Positions 25,881-35,211 are shown, counted from the first letter of the stretch. The stretch is DNA of 64,000 nt from CADEED01 sp020442965 (GCA_041395525.1 JAWLAH010000007.1:65954-129953), one strand, 5' to 3'. Notes: generated from the letters alone by a model not told the origin. Numbers and translations: made by a program.

Positions 25881-25919
25881 GCGGCGACCGCGGCCCTGCG
25901 CGCACTGCCAAGGTCATGG

Positions 25920-26969
25920 ATGAAACTCGCCCACTTCGCATTTCGTAGAGAAGAAGCGCCGCCGCAGCCAGCCGAGGATGGCCGCGTCGTTGAGCTATTC
26001 CGCAGCCGCTCGGAGCTGCGCAAGCAGCATGAGGACTTGCAGCTTGATCTCAACCGACAGCGCGATCGGCTCAAGCAACAGGAAGCAGCGACCCAACGCG
26101 TGCGCGACATACTCGAGGTACTGGAGCAGCGCCTCGGCGGAGCGGACACAGGGTATCCAGCGCTGGCGTTCTATCATCTTCGGGCTATGTGGGCCGACGG
26201 CCGCGAGTTGATTCGCGCCTTTGTCGCCGATCTGGCTAACAGGCAAGTCGAGCGCGAGCGCAAGATGCATGACCTCGGCGGCAACAAGCGCCAGTTCGAG
26301 CAGCGCAAGGCGGTCGAAGTCCGTCTGCACGCTGCACAGTTGGACTTGGTCGACGCGCGGCAGGCCGCGCAGAAAATCGAAGCAGAGTTGCAGGTGCTCA
26401 ATCGTTGGTGGCACAGGAAGCGCCGCACCGAGATTGCCAACAAGCTGCCGGCCGCAAATGCGGCGGTGACAGTCGCTGAGTTGGCGCTCGAGCAGGCGCA
26501 CGCCGACATTTCGGCGCTGGAGGCGCGCAGAGATTCCGACTTTCCCGGCCTGGCCGTCGGTACGCGCCGCGCGATCAACCTGGCGGCGATTGCGTACGCG
26601 GAGGTCTTGTGTCTGCGATTGATTCGCACGCCGCTCTTGCAGATGGCGCGCGAGGCGGTCGGACGGCGCGAGGTGATCGACGACTATGGTTCGCCCGAAG
26701 ACTGCCAGAGGTTGATGGCGGACGTGGAGCACGCGCGCAAGGTGTTAGCGGTGCGCACAGGGCTGACGAAGCAGGTTGGGCCGCGGGTCGAACGGCTGAA
26801 GAAGACCGCCAAATATCGAAGTTCAATCGAGGTAGTGCCGGTTGCGGAAACCGTGCACGTCGCCGCAGGCGACGTCATGGAGCTCAAGGCCGTCGGCGCC
26901 AACGCCAATCGGCTGCCCAACGTGGTAGCGGAGGATACCTGGGACCTGTTCAGCATTTTGCTGAAGTAA
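25920..26969 (+). CDS. Predicted coiled-coil protein, unknown function
   Basis: Product of 349 residues with no family I recognise. About 25-75 is a strong coiled coil (SELRKQHEDLQLDLNRQRD, then RLKQQEAATQRVRDILEVLEQR). A globular part YPALAFYHLRAMWADGRELIRAFVADL follows, then another helical charged region (about 110-215, rich in E, R, Q and A). The C-terminal half has RRAINLAAIAYAEVLCLRLI and ends in a beta-like domain (SSIEVVPVAETVHVAAGDVMELKA). No signal peptide or membrane segment, so it is probably cytoplasmic. It starts 39 bases after the DUF1249 gene and may share its transcript. Base composition matches the neighbours, arguing against recent transfer. Confidence 0.75.
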   Translation: MKLAHFAFRREEAPPQPAEDGRVVELFRSRSELRKQHEDLQLDLNRQRDRLKQQEAATQRVRDILEVLEQRLGGADTGYPALAFYHLRAMWADGRELIRAFVADLANRQVERERKMHDLGGNKRQFEQRKAVEVRLHAAQLDLVDARQAAQKIEAELQVLNRWWHRKRRTEIANKLPAANAAVTVAELALEQAHADISALEARRDSDFPGLAVGTRRAINLAAIAYAEVLCLRLIRTPLLQMAREAVGRREVIDDYGSPEDCQRLMADVEHARKVLAVRTGLTKQVGPRVERLKKTAKYRSSIEVVPVAETVHVAAGDVMELKAVGANANRLPNVVAEDTWDLFSILLK

Positions 26970-27148
26970 CGCCACAGGCGATCGCGACCCACCTAACGAC
27001 ATGAGTTTCGGCACGAGATCGAAGCCGAATACCATCCAAGTGGACCTGGAATGCGGCCCCCAAACACCCCCAGGCTTATTGGGGCGCGAACCATGGGTAG
27101 AGAGCTGCGAGAATTACCGCGTTGTAGTTGACCACTAATCCGGCAATG

Positions 27149-29293
27149 CTAGTCGTCTTGAGCCTCGGGTTTGTCGGGGTCCGCCCGCTTCACCGTCTGC
27201 GTCGGCGGGGGGGCCGGGGGAACGCCGGCGACCACGTCTCCCATGATTTCGGTCGCCTGTTCAAGGACTGCGTCCGGCGCGGTCTCACCTTCGAACTCGT
27301 CCACCGTTTTGAGCAGCGGGAGCTTCATCGCGGTGCGGCGCTCATTCTCGCGTGCCAATCGCTCGTGATCGAGTCGCTCCCGCTCCGCTTTGCGATCTGC
27401 CAGATTGAGGGAGATGCTGCTCTGTTTACGCATCGAATCGAGTGCCGCGAGATCCGCTACCAGCCAGCGATAGTCAGGGTCGTGATCCGCACGGGTGCGC
27501 TCTTCGAGCGCCAGCGTGGCGATTGACGTCTTGGGCATCCGGGCTTCCAGTCTGAAGGGTACACCCGGTATCCGATCCCAAGGCAGTGCGCCCGGCAGCG
27601 CACTCTCGCCGACCTCATCGATATCGATGGGCGAGCGTAGCGGCACGTCCGGTTCGACGCCGCGATGCTGCGTGCTCTCGCCCGTAACACGGTAGAACTT
27701 GCCGATCGTGACCGTCAGCTGACCACTAGTTGGCTTGGACGACCACCGATCGAGAGGCACCAGATTTTGCACGGTGCCCTTGCCAAAGGTGCGCTGCCCG
27801 ACGATCAGGCCACGGCGGTAATCCTGGATCGCCCCTGCAAAAATCTCGGACGCCGATGCGCTGAATCGGTCGACCAACACCACGAGCGGGCCCGCGTAGG
27901 CGATGCCCGGATCCGGATCGTCCTGTACCTCGAGTTCGCCGGTGGTTACCTTCAACTGCACCACGGGTCCTTTGTCGATGAACAATCCGGTCAGCGCGGT
28001 CGCTTCGGGTAGGTAGCCGCCGCCATTGCCGCGCAAATCGAGTACGACACCGTCCACTTTCTCCGCCTTGGCTTCATCGAGCAGCTTACGTACATCGCGG
28101 GTCGTGCTACGGAAGTCCTTGTCGCCGGCGCTTTGTGCCTGCACATCCTGATAGAAACCTGGCACGGTGATCACCGCGACCTTCAGGCTGCGGTCGCCGC
28201 GCTCGATGGTGCGCAGCTCTTTCTTCGCCGCCTGTGCCTCCAGCGTGACTTTATTGCGCGTGAATTCCAGCGTTTTTTCCGCTGAACCCGGCGCGGCGCC
28301 GGACGCCAGAATTTGCAGTCGAACCTGGGTGCCGGCTTTGCCGCGGATAAGCTGCACCACGTCGTCCAGTCGCCAACCGATGACATCGGTTACCGGGCCT
28401 TCGCGCCCCTGGCCGACGCCGGTGATTCGATCGTTGGTTTTCAAGTTGCCCGCGACTGCCGCAGGGCCTCCTTCGATGACATTCATGATCGTTACGTAGT
28501 CATCGATGAGTTGCAGCGAAGCACCGATACCGTCGTAATTGAGGCTCATCTGAATACGATATTCCTCAGAGCTGCGCGGTGAGAAATAGCTCGAGTGCGG
28601 ATCGTATGCGCGAGCGTAACCATTCATCAATGCTTCAAAAACATCGTCAGCGGTCACTTGGTCGACCCGTTTGAGCGAATGCTGATAGCGTTTGCGCAGG
28701 ATATCGCGCGCCTCCGGCCAGCTCTTGCCAGTCAGCAGCAGCGACAAAGCATCGTTCTTTACGCGCTTGCGCCAAATCTCGTTCAGTTCGTCAGTGCTAG
28801 TGGGCCATTGCGCCTTCTCACGATCGAACTCGAAACTCTCTTTGGCGGTCCAGTCCGGTTCTTGCGCGAGCGCGTCGATGGCGTATTGCAGGCGCTCGCG
28901 ATTGCGTTGCTGATAGCGTGCAAAAATCGCGAATGCGCCGTCGATCTCGCCGCTACGCGCCATGTCGTCGAAGCGTAATCGGTACTGTTCAAAGTCCTTG
29001 AGGTCGCTTGCCAGCAGGTAGGACCGCTGCCGATCGATCGTGTCGAGGTAACGATCGAACACGACGCTCGACATCCTGTCGTCCAGCTTTGCGCCGGTGT
29101 AATGCATCCCCTCCAGCATCGAGCTGACACGGCGCGCGATGGCGCGCTGGCGCTCAGTCGGCGCGATTGAGCCCGGCGGCAGCAGCGACGTGCTAGCCGG
29201 CGCAGGTGCGGACCCCGCGGTAATTACCAGCGCAGCCGCGAGTGCGCAGGTGGCGAGGAAGGCAAACGGACTATTACGCCGACGATGAATCAT
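27149..29293 (-). CDS. prc: Carboxy-terminal processing protease Prc (Tsp), S41 family
   Basis: Product of 714 residues from ATG 29293 with a signal peptide (MIHRRRNSPFAFLATCALAAA). Order: N-terminal helical region with MHYTGAKLDD, a PDZ domain (GIGASLQLIDDYVTIMNVIEGGPAAVAGNLKTNDRI), the S41 core with VDGVVLDLRGNGGG, and the Ser/Lys dyad in RFSASASEIFAGAIQDYRRGLIVGQRTFGKG. A C-terminal DUF3340-type tail rich in acidic and proline residues ends the protein. Prc trims periplasmic and membrane proteins such as FtsI and MepS. Single gene, transcribed away from the small membrane protein gene at 29394. Confidence 0.94.
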   Translation of the reverse strand: MIHRRRNSPFAFLATCALAAALVITAGSAPAPASTSLLPPGSIAPTERQRAIARRVSSMLEGMHYTGAKLDDRMSSVVFDRYLDTIDRQRSYLLASDLKDFEQYRLRFDDMARSGEIDGAFAIFARYQQRNRERLQYAIDALAQEPDWTAKESFEFDREKAQWPTSTDELNEIWRKRVKNDALSLLLTGKSWPEARDILRKRYQHSLKRVDQVTADDVFEALMNGYARAYDPHSSYFSPRSSEEYRIQMSLNYDGIGASLQLIDDYVTIMNVIEGGPAAVAGNLKTNDRITGVGQGREGPVTDVIGWRLDDVVQLIRGKAGTQVRLQILASGAAPGSAEKTLEFTRNKVTLEAQAAKKELRTIERGDRSLKVAVITVPGFYQDVQAQSAGDKDFRSTTRDVRKLLDEAKAEKVDGVVLDLRGNGGGYLPEATALTGLFIDKGPVVQLKVTTGELEVQDDPDPGIAYAGPLVVLVDRFSASASEIFAGAIQDYRRGLIVGQRTFGKGTVQNLVPLDRWSSKPTSGQLTVTIGKFYRVTGESTQHRGVEPDVPLRSPIDIDEVGESALPGALPWDRIPGVPFRLEARMPKTSIATLALEERTRADHDPDYRWLVADLAALDSMRKQSSISLNLADRKAERERLDHERLARENERRTAMKLPLLKTVDEFEGETAPDAVLEQATEIMGDVVAGVPPAPPPTQTVKRADPDKPEAQDD

Positions 29294-29393
29294 GTAACTC
29301 CGGGCCGCGATGGGCGGCAACAAGTACAATGCAAGGCTAAGGCCCTGGGGAGGGCCGCAACAAGCATCACGATATCCTAACCCGTACTGCCCA

Positions 29394-29684
29394 ATGAAGC
29401 CCTTAACAGTTCTGATCGGAATCGTGATGGGATCGCTGGTCTCGACGACGATCGCCCTGTTTCTGACATTAGTCGTATTCCTGCTGCTGCCAGAGTTCCG
29501 CGAACGTGCCGCGCACGAGCTGGGACCGCTGATCAGTGCATTTGTGCTGATTCTGGCGGCGGCAATCGCCGCAGCGTACAGCTTCTACGGCGAACTGCGG
29601 GTTCGCCGTTGGCGCGGGTGGGGGCATGCGGCGCTCATCGCGATGCTGGCGGCGATTGTCGCTGTTTACTGGCCGCGTTCCTAG
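29394..29684 (+). CDS. Small membrane protein, unknown
   Basis: Product of 96 residues (MKPLTVLIGIVMGSLVSTTI start) with three hydrophobic segments: about 4-28, 42-60 (LGPLISAFVLILAAAIAAAYS) and 76-92 (HAALIAMLAAIVAVYW). The loop between segments 2 and 3 is strongly basic (GELRVRRWRGWGH), suggesting a cytoplasmic loop. No family recognised. It is divergent from prc, 100 bases away, so the two share a control region. Confidence 0.65.
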   Translation: MKPLTVLIGIVMGSLVSTTIALFLTLVVFLLLPEFRERAAHELGPLISAFVLILAAAIAAAYSFYGELRVRRWRGWGHAALIAMLAAIVAVYWPRS

Positions 29685-30021
29685 TCTGGCACGCCTGCCC
29701 GCGATCGAAAGGCAATTGGACATGTCCTCGTTTGAGTCTCGCCGACCGGTGGCAGTTCCCCTGTTCGCGGCGTGACCACTGCTGTCGCCTTGCGCAACAT
29801 CGCCGATCGATCCGACCGTTGCGCGGAGCCTGTCGGTGCCGCTGCCCAGGCCGGTCTCCATTGCGAGCTGTCGGCGTGATTTCTCCAGCCTGGCGTCGGA
29901 CGACTCTGGTGCTCGAAAACCGGGCTCCACGGGTGCGCAACAGACGCCAGATTGGCGACGAGTATCGTGCGATCCGCGAACGCAGCCGGGCCGCGATGGC
30001 ACGGCGATCAGCGCTGCCGGA
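29685..30021. other. Stretch without a convincing gene
   Basis: About 340 bases between the small membrane protein and the small minus-strand frame. Frames are open on both strands because of high GC, but none has a family resemblance, signal peptide or good ribosome-binding site. One minus-strand stretch (SSDARLEKSRRQLAMETG at about 29850-29900) looks more protein-like than the rest. A frameshifted small gene cannot be excluded. Confidence 0.4.
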
Positions 30022-30234
30022 CTAGCGGCGGTCCTCGCGCCGGCGCCAGGGTATCTGTGCAGTCTTGCCGCCAGCGCTGTTATACGGATCGAACCCTGGC
30101 GCGTCGTTCGCGAGGCCCATCTCGCCTACGAGCTTCACTTTGATTTTCTGAATACCGGTCGCGTCGTGTTCCGCGGGCCGCGACTGCGTCGCCGCAGCGT
30201 TGGTCGATCCCGTATCGGTCGGCTCGCGCATCAT
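30022..30234 (-). CDS. Possible small hypothetical protein
   Basis: Reading frame of 70 codons (MMREPTDTGSTNAAATQSRP start) with LVGEMGLANDAPGFDPYNSAGGK and a basic end WRRREDRR. The DPYNSAGGK motif resembles small hydrophilic proteins of unknown function in gammaproteobacteria, but this is a weak impression. It is hydrophilic with no signal or membrane segment. It may be real because the composition is less arginine-rich than random frames here. Confidence 0.4.
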   Translation of the reverse strand: MMREPTDTGSTNAAATQSRPAEHDATGIQKIKVKLVGEMGLANDAPGFDPYNSAGGKTAQIPWRRREDRR

Positions 30235-30362
30235 TCGCCCCTAGCTTGCTTCATTCGTCATCTCAGCAACGATGGGCGCAATGTTGCCAGTTGGCGACGG
30301 CCCGAAGGGCCAACAATTTGCAATGCGTGACGACCGTCACACAAATGTGGTTGCAATTTGAC

Positions 30363-30674
30363 CTAACGGGTGAAGCGCCAGACGAGCGCGAGCAGGCGAG
30401 CCAGCAGATAAAATCCGTAGGGACCCACAACAGCGAGCCAAACGCTCAGATGGCCGTTGATCAGGCCGCGAAAGTAATCCGCGAACAGCGCGAGCAGCCC
30501 GCCGTTGGCGTACGCACCGAGCGTCAATCGACCGGCGAGAAATATCAGCACGGGTAGTATCAATAGCCCGATCACGAGCGCGATGACCAACATCGATAGC
30601 TCGCGCCTGAGCGGCGATTGCGCATGAAACGAACGCCAAGTACTAGACAAAGAAGCAAACACCAGCGATCGCAA
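30363..30674 (-). CDS. Small membrane protein, unknown
   Basis: Product of 103 residues with two clear hydrophobic segments: LSMLVIALVIGLLILPVLIFLAG at about 26-48 and LSVWLAVVGPYGFYLLARLLALV at about 76-98, with GAYANGGLLALFADYF between them. The N-terminus is hydrophilic (MRSLVFASLSSTWRSFHAQS), so translation might begin later, at MLVIALVIG. No family recognised. It is divergent from the Gfo/Idh/MocA gene with 64 bases between. Confidence 0.65.
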   Translation of the reverse strand: MRSLVFASLSSTWRSFHAQSPLRRELSMLVIALVIGLLILPVLIFLAGRLTLGAYANGGLLALFADYFRGLINGHLSVWLAVVGPYGFYLLARLLALVWRFTR

Positions 30675-30738
30675 CTCCCTGTGAGCGCCACGGCAGGCTG
30701 CACCTCAACCGCTGGCTCCGATGCGCGCATAATAGCGC

Positions 30739-31698
30739 ATGAGCAGCATCCGCACCGCCGTGATCGGCGTGGGCTACCTCGGTCGCTTTCACGCGCAGAA
30801 GTACGCCCAGAATGCAGCGAGCACGCTGGTCGCCGTGGTGGACACGCTGGCCGACGCGCGCGAGCGAGTGGCCGCAGCGTTAGGGACCAGACACCTGAGC
30901 GACTATCGGGAACTGCTCGGGCAGGTAGACGCGGTCAGCGTCGTGACCACGACGCCCGCCCATTTCGAGATTGCCGCCGCTTTCTTGCAATCCGGTGCGC
31001 ACGTGCTGGTGGAAAAGCCGATTACCGAGTCCGTACAGCAGGCGCGCGAGCTGATCGCGCTTGCGAGCCACCATGAACGGGTACTTCAGGTTGGGCACCT
31101 CGAGCGTTTCAATCCGGCCGTGCGTGCCGCGGAGCCGCACCTGACGACGCCGCGATTTATCGAGTCGCAACGGCTTGCGCCATACAAGGAGCGCGGGACC
31201 GACGTCAATGTCGTACTGGACCTGATGATTCATGATATCGATCTGATCCAGAGCATCACCCGCAGCGAAATCGTCTCGATCGATGCAATCGGCAGTCCGG
31301 TGTTCTCGGATGCGATCGACATCGCGAATGCGCGCATTGCCTTCGCCAATGGTTGCATTGCTAACACCACCGCGAGCCGCGTGAGCTTGAAAAGCGAGCG
31401 CAAGCTGCGCGTTTTCGAGGATGACGCTTACCTATCGCTCGATCTGCAGCAAAAAATTCTGACGCTCATCCGCAAGCGTGCGGGTGCGCCGGAGCCAGGG
31501 CAACTGCCGGTCGTGATCGAAGAGGCGAGTTTTGAGCAGGGTGACGCGCTCGGCGCCGAAATTGAATCTTTCCTGGCCTGCATTGTCGAAAGGAAAGACC
31601 CTATCGTGACGGGCGACGACGGGCTGCGTGCGCTGGAGACCGCGATCCGGATCTCCCAGCAGGTGAGTTCAGGTTTGGCGGCACGCAGTCGGGCTTGA
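30739..31698 (+). CDS. Gfo/Idh/MocA-family NAD(P)-dependent oxidoreductase
   Basis: Product of 319 residues. The N-terminal Rossmann fold begins with TAVIGVGYLGRFHAQKY and contains the family EKP motif HVLVEKPITES. The C-terminal alpha/beta domain has NVVLDLMIHDIDLIQSI with the catalytic histidine pair and ALETAIRISQQVSSG at the end. HLERFNPAVR is typical of members that act on nucleotide sugars such as UDP-GlcNAc (GnnA-like) in gammaproteobacteria. No gnnB or lpx gene is adjacent, so the substrate is open. Confidence 0.85.
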   Translation: MSSIRTAVIGVGYLGRFHAQKYAQNAASTLVAVVDTLADARERVAAALGTRHLSDYRELLGQVDAVSVVTTTPAHFEIAAAFLQSGAHVLVEKPITESVQQARELIALASHHERVLQVGHLERFNPAVRAAEPHLTTPRFIESQRLAPYKERGTDVNVVLDLMIHDIDLIQSITRSEIVSIDAIGSPVFSDAIDIANARIAFANGCIANTTASRVSLKSERKLRVFEDDAYLSLDLQQKILTLIRKRAGAPEPGQLPVVIEEASFEQGDALGAEIESFLACIVERKDPIVTGDDGLRALETAIRISQQVSSGLAARSRA

Positions 31699-31717
31699 AA
31701 TTCCGCCAAGCATTCCC

Positions 31718-32479
31718 ATGTCTGTAGTCATGACTCAACTCATTCCGCATATGTCCTCGCCTCGCAAGACATTCGACATCGACCTGGTGGCGGACTTCAC
31801 TTGCCCATGGTCGTGGCTCGGCATGGCGCAAGTCGGCCGTGCGCTTGGCAATCTGCAGGGAAGTATCGCGCCCGAAGTCCGTTGGCACCCGTTTCGATTG
31901 CCGGCGACCGACGGCGAAGCAGCCGCCGCTGGCAACGCCGCGGAAGCGCCGTTTCGACGCTATCTCGAGCAAAGATTGCCCAACGGCATCACGGTCGATT
32001 TCGCCGAGCGGAGTCTGCGCGAAGCGGGCCGAGAGCTTGGGCTGCGATTCAACTTTGATCAAATCGAGACCGTCCCCGATACGACGCAAGCGCATCGCCT
32101 GACATTCCTGGCGGCGCGCGAAGGTTTGCAGGCACATGTTGCGGCCGGTGTTTTCCGTGCGTATTTCGAGTCTGGTCGCGACATCGGCAACGTCGATGTG
32201 CTGAGTAGCATTGGTGAGGATGCGGGCCTGTCTGCGGACTTGCTGCGCCAGTTTCGCGACTCCGACGCAGGCGTCGATGAACTCATCAAGGCCGAAGAAC
32301 GGCTGCGCGGCTTTGGCGTCCGCGGCGTTCCGAATCTGCTGTTCAACGGTCGGGTGTTTGTACCGGGTGCAGTGGACGTGAATACATATATTCTGGCGCT
32401 CGATCAGGCGCTGTTTCCAACGACGGAAGCGCGTGCAGCGGATGCGGAAGCGGCAGAAACGGCGCGCGTTCTGCACTAA
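31718..32479 (+). CDS. DsbA-family (FrnE-like) oxidoreductase with altered active site
   Basis: Product of 253 residues with thioredoxin fold: DLVADFTCPWSWLGMAQV at 22-39, a helical insertion and the cis-proline loop RGFGVRGVPNLLFNGRVFVPGA. The FrnE class has a CPWC active site; here it reads C29-P-W-S32, so the second cysteine is missing. No other cysteine is near, and disulfide exchange by the usual route looks unlikely. It may act as a monothiol, glutathione-dependent or isomerase-like enzyme instead. No signal peptide, so cytoplasmic. The start could also be the ATG at 31730 or 31751. It follows the Gfo-type gene by 19 bases, suggesting a shared transcript. Confidence 0.82.
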   Translation: MSVVMTQLIPHMSSPRKTFDIDLVADFTCPWSWLGMAQVGRALGNLQGSIAPEVRWHPFRLPATDGEAAAAGNAAEAPFRRYLEQRLPNGITVDFAERSLREAGRELGLRFNFDQIETVPDTTQAHRLTFLAAREGLQAHVAAGVFRAYFESGRDIGNVDVLSSIGEDAGLSADLLRQFRDSDAGVDELIKAEERLRGFGVRGVPNLLFNGRVFVPGAVDVNTYILALDQALFPTTEARAADAEAAETARVLH

Positions 32480-32556
32480 TGTGACAACGCCGCTTTCTCG
32501 TTAGTGGGAGGAACTCGCTTTGCACAGCGAGGCGTCCACGCGCTAACGTAGTGGTC

Positions 32557-33959
32557 ATGCTGGATGCTGGATTCCTGGAGGCGCTCCGCGCTGTGGTCGG
32601 CGACGTTGGATTGTTGCTGGGCGACAGCGTTCGGGCGCGACCCGTAAATCGCTCGGTCGGTGTGGTTGACGCTGACGCGCTGGTGCGGCCGGCTACCACC
32701 GAGGAAGTTTCAGGTGTCCTCGCGCTGTGTCACGCTCGCTCGCAGCCCGTGGTGCCGCACGGCGGCCTCACTGGCCTCGTCCATGGAGCGGTGGCACGTG
32801 CGGGGGATCTGATCCTGTCGCTCGAGCGGATGAACTCGATCGAGCACGTCGACGTTACGGGTCGCACGCTGCGTGCGCAAGCGGGAGTGCCATTGCAGCG
32901 GGTACAAGAGGCGGCCGAGCAATACGAGCTGATGTTTCCCCTCGATCTCGGTGCGCGCGGCAGTGCGACGATCGGCGGCAATATCGCGACGAATGCCGGC
33001 GGCACTCGTGTTGTTAGATATGGAATGACGCGCGGGCTGGTATTAGGTCTGGAGGCGGTGCTGGCGGACGGCACGGTGCTGACATCGTTGAATCGCGTCC
33101 TCAAGAACAATGCTGGCTACGACCTCAAACAGCTGTTCATCGGCAGTGAAGGCACGCTCGGTATCGTGACGCGCGCCGAACTGCGGCTGGTCGCGAAGCC
33201 GCGTAGCCATGATACTGCGTTGCTCGCGGTGCAAGAGTTCTCTGCTTTGGTTCGGGTGCTCCAGCATCTCGATGCGGGTCTCGGCGGGCACCTGAGCGCC
33301 TTCAAGGTGCTGTGGGGCAATTTCTATGACATCAACACGGCCCCACCGGCCAACCACGTTCCACCATTGGCGCGCGGCGCGCCGTTCTATGCGCGGATCG
33401 AATCGTTAGGAACGGACCCGATCGCCGATCAGGCGCGACTCGAGGCGCTACTGAGGGACTTGCTGCAGATGGGCGTGGTTGCCGATGCTACGATCGCCAA
33501 GTCTGATCAAGAGCGTCGCGCCATGTGGGCGATTCGTGAGGACGTATTCGCGGTGGGACGGATTGCCGCGTTGCAGACATTCGATGTGAGTATGCCGATC
33601 GAGGCAATGCAAGCGTACACTGAGCAGGTCGGGGCCGAGCTGGATCGACTCGTCGGCCCGGATCGCACCCATATTTTTGGACATATGGCGGACGGCAATC
33701 TGCATCTGGTCGTTGCGACGGGTGAGGATCCGAAGCTGCGCCACCGGGTCGATGAGATTGTCTATCAGCCGCTGGCACGCATCGGTGGCTCGATTTCGGC
33801 CGAGCATGGCATCGGGACCGAGCGGCTTCGGCACTTCCGCTGTCACGTACCTCGGCGGAGATTGCGACCATGCGCACACTCAAGCACGCGCTCGACCCAC
33901 GCGGTATCCTGAATCCGGGCAAGATTCTGGCCGCGCGAGCAGACCTGGCAGTACGATGA
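32557..33959 (+). pseudogene. FAD-linked oxidase (D-lactate/glycolate dehydrogenase type), one frameshift near 3' end
   Basis: The FAD-binding PCMH domain is clear (VVPHGGLTGLVHGAVA; GGNIATNAGGTRVVRYGMTRGLVLGLEAVLADG; NNAGYDLKQLFIGSEGTLGIVTRAELRL). So is the FAD-oxidase C domain (GHMADGNLHLVVATGE; GSISAEHGIGTERL). After AEHGIGTERLRH (about 33835) one base is missing. The expected ending, LSRTSAEIATMRTLKHALDP then RGILNPGKILAARADLAVR, is intact in the next frame and stops at 33959, overlapping aguB by four bases. Corrected length is about 467 residues, normal for GlcD/DLD2-like enzymes that oxidise D-2-hydroxy acids. A single indel with perfect coupling to the next gene suggests a sequence error. 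Confidence 0.85.
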
Positions 33960-34885
33960 GCAAACCCACCGAACTTCCGCACCTGCGACGGCGCGAACGC
34001 AAAGTACTGGTCGCCGCGACACAGTTCGCCTGCGATTGGAACATCGACGCGAATATTGCCCGCGCCGAGGCGCTCGTACGACAAGCGGCAAGCCAGGGAG
34101 CACAGGTCATTCTGCTGCAGGAATTGTTCGAGACGCCGTACTTCTGCATCGAGCAGGATTCGCGTCATCTGAATCTGGCGACGTCGGTTGCGGACAATCG
34201 TGCGATCAAGCATTTTCAATCGGTTGCCCGCGAGCTGGGTGTTGTCCTGCCCATCAGCTTCTTTGAGCGTGACAACCGCGCGTTCTTCAATTCCGTCGCG
34301 ATTCTCGACGCTGACGGGCGGAATCTGGGTGTCTATCGCAAGGCCCATATCCCGAACGGCCCTGGCTACCAGGAAAAGAACTACTTCTCGTTGGGCGACA
34401 CGGGTTTCAAGGTCTGGGATACGCGCTTTGGGAGAATCGGCGTCGGCATTTGCTGGGATCAGTGGTTTCCGGAGTGCGCGCGCGCGATGGCGTTGATGGG
34501 TGCCGAGTTGTTGTTCTATCCCACTGCGATCGGTAGTGAGCCGCCGCCTGCCTTGCCGGTGAACTCACGCGATCATTGGCAGCGGACGCAGCAGGGACAC
34601 GCGGCGGCCAATCTCACGCCCGTGATCGTCGCGAACCGCTACGGTCTCGAACGTTCACTGCAAAACCCGGAAGGCTTGTATATTCGGTTCTATGGATCGT
34701 CGTTCATTGCCGATGCAACGGGCGCCAAGGTAGCCGAAGCGGGCGCGGCTGAGGATGCGGTGCTCATCGCCGAGTTCGACCTGGCGGCGCTCGACGAACA
34801 ACGGAACAACTGGTTCGTGTTCCGCGATCGTCGTCCTGAGCTGTACGGCGTCCTGACAACCCACGATGGCCATATTCGTCGTTAG
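33956..34885 (+). CDS. aguB: N-carbamoylputrescine amidase
   Basis: Product of 309 residues, nitrilase superfamily, with the catalytic triad E56 (LLQELFETPYFC), K129 (YRKAHIPNGPGY) and C166 (GVGICWDQWFPE). The sequence FYPTAIGSEP and HWQRTQQGHAAANLTPVIVANRYG is characteristic of AguB, which hydrolyses N-carbamoylputrescine to putrescine, CO2 and ammonia in the arginine decarboxylase/agmatine route. The N-terminus MSKPTELPHLRRRER is somewhat long. The start overlaps the FAD oxidase stop (ATGA). The usual partner agmatine deiminase aguA is not in this window. It overlaps the convergent DUF192 gene by four bases. Confidence 0.92.
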   Translation: MSKPTELPHLRRRERKVLVAATQFACDWNIDANIARAEALVRQAASQGAQVILLQELFETPYFCIEQDSRHLNLATSVADNRAIKHFQSVARELGVVLPISFFERDNRAFFNSVAILDADGRNLGVYRKAHIPNGPGYQEKNYFSLGDTGFKVWDTRFGRIGVGICWDQWFPECARAMALMGAELLFYPTAIGSEPPPALPVNSRDHWQRTQQGHAAANLTPVIVANRYGLERSLQNPEGLYIRFYGSSFIADATGAKVAEAGAAEDAVLIAEFDLAALDEQRNNWFVFRDRRPELYGVLTTHDGHIRR

Positions 34886-35211
34886 CGGGTCACGAATGTG
34901 AGCTGCTGTCCGGCGCAAATGTCGAGATGATCACAGGTTCCAGCTAACAACTCCCAGGCGGCATGCGCACGACGCGCGGCGGCAAAGCCGAATGGCGGTA
35001 CGTTCGGGCACACCTTGATGACGCGACCAGTCCGATCGACGAACACGACGTCGATCGCATAGCGCATGCCGATCATATGGATGGAACCGCAAGGTTCTAT
35101 CAGTAGAGCCTGATCGGCTCGCAGGCGGGGCCGCAGCAGCATGCCGCGCGTGCGCTCCCAGAATGTTTCGCATCGCATGACTTCGAGGGGCAACGAGCGG
35201 CTGGAACTCAT
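34882..35211 (-). CDS. DUF192 family protein
   Basis: About 109 residues from ATG 35211 (MSSSRSLPLEVMRCETFWER). DUF192 signature: TRGMLLRPRLRADQALLIEPCGSIHMIGMRYAIDVVFVDRTGRVI, and the C-terminal AWELLAGTCDHLDICAGQQLTFV. Members are small secreted or cytoplasmic proteins of unknown role with a beta-sandwich. No signal peptide is visible here. A start at 35229 would add six residues. Convergent with aguB. Confidence 0.85.
   Translation of the reverse strand: MSSSRSLPLEVMRCETFWERTRGMLLRPRLRADQALLIEPCGSIHMIGMRYAIDVVFVDRTGRVIKVCPNVPPFGFAAARRAHAAWELLAGTCDHLDICAGQQLTFVTR

Noticed and set aside
27001..27138. Plus-strand frame of 45 codons (MSFGTRSKPNTIQVDLE) after the coiled-coil gene
   Set aside because: No ribosome-binding site of note, no family and short length; kept only as a weak possibility.
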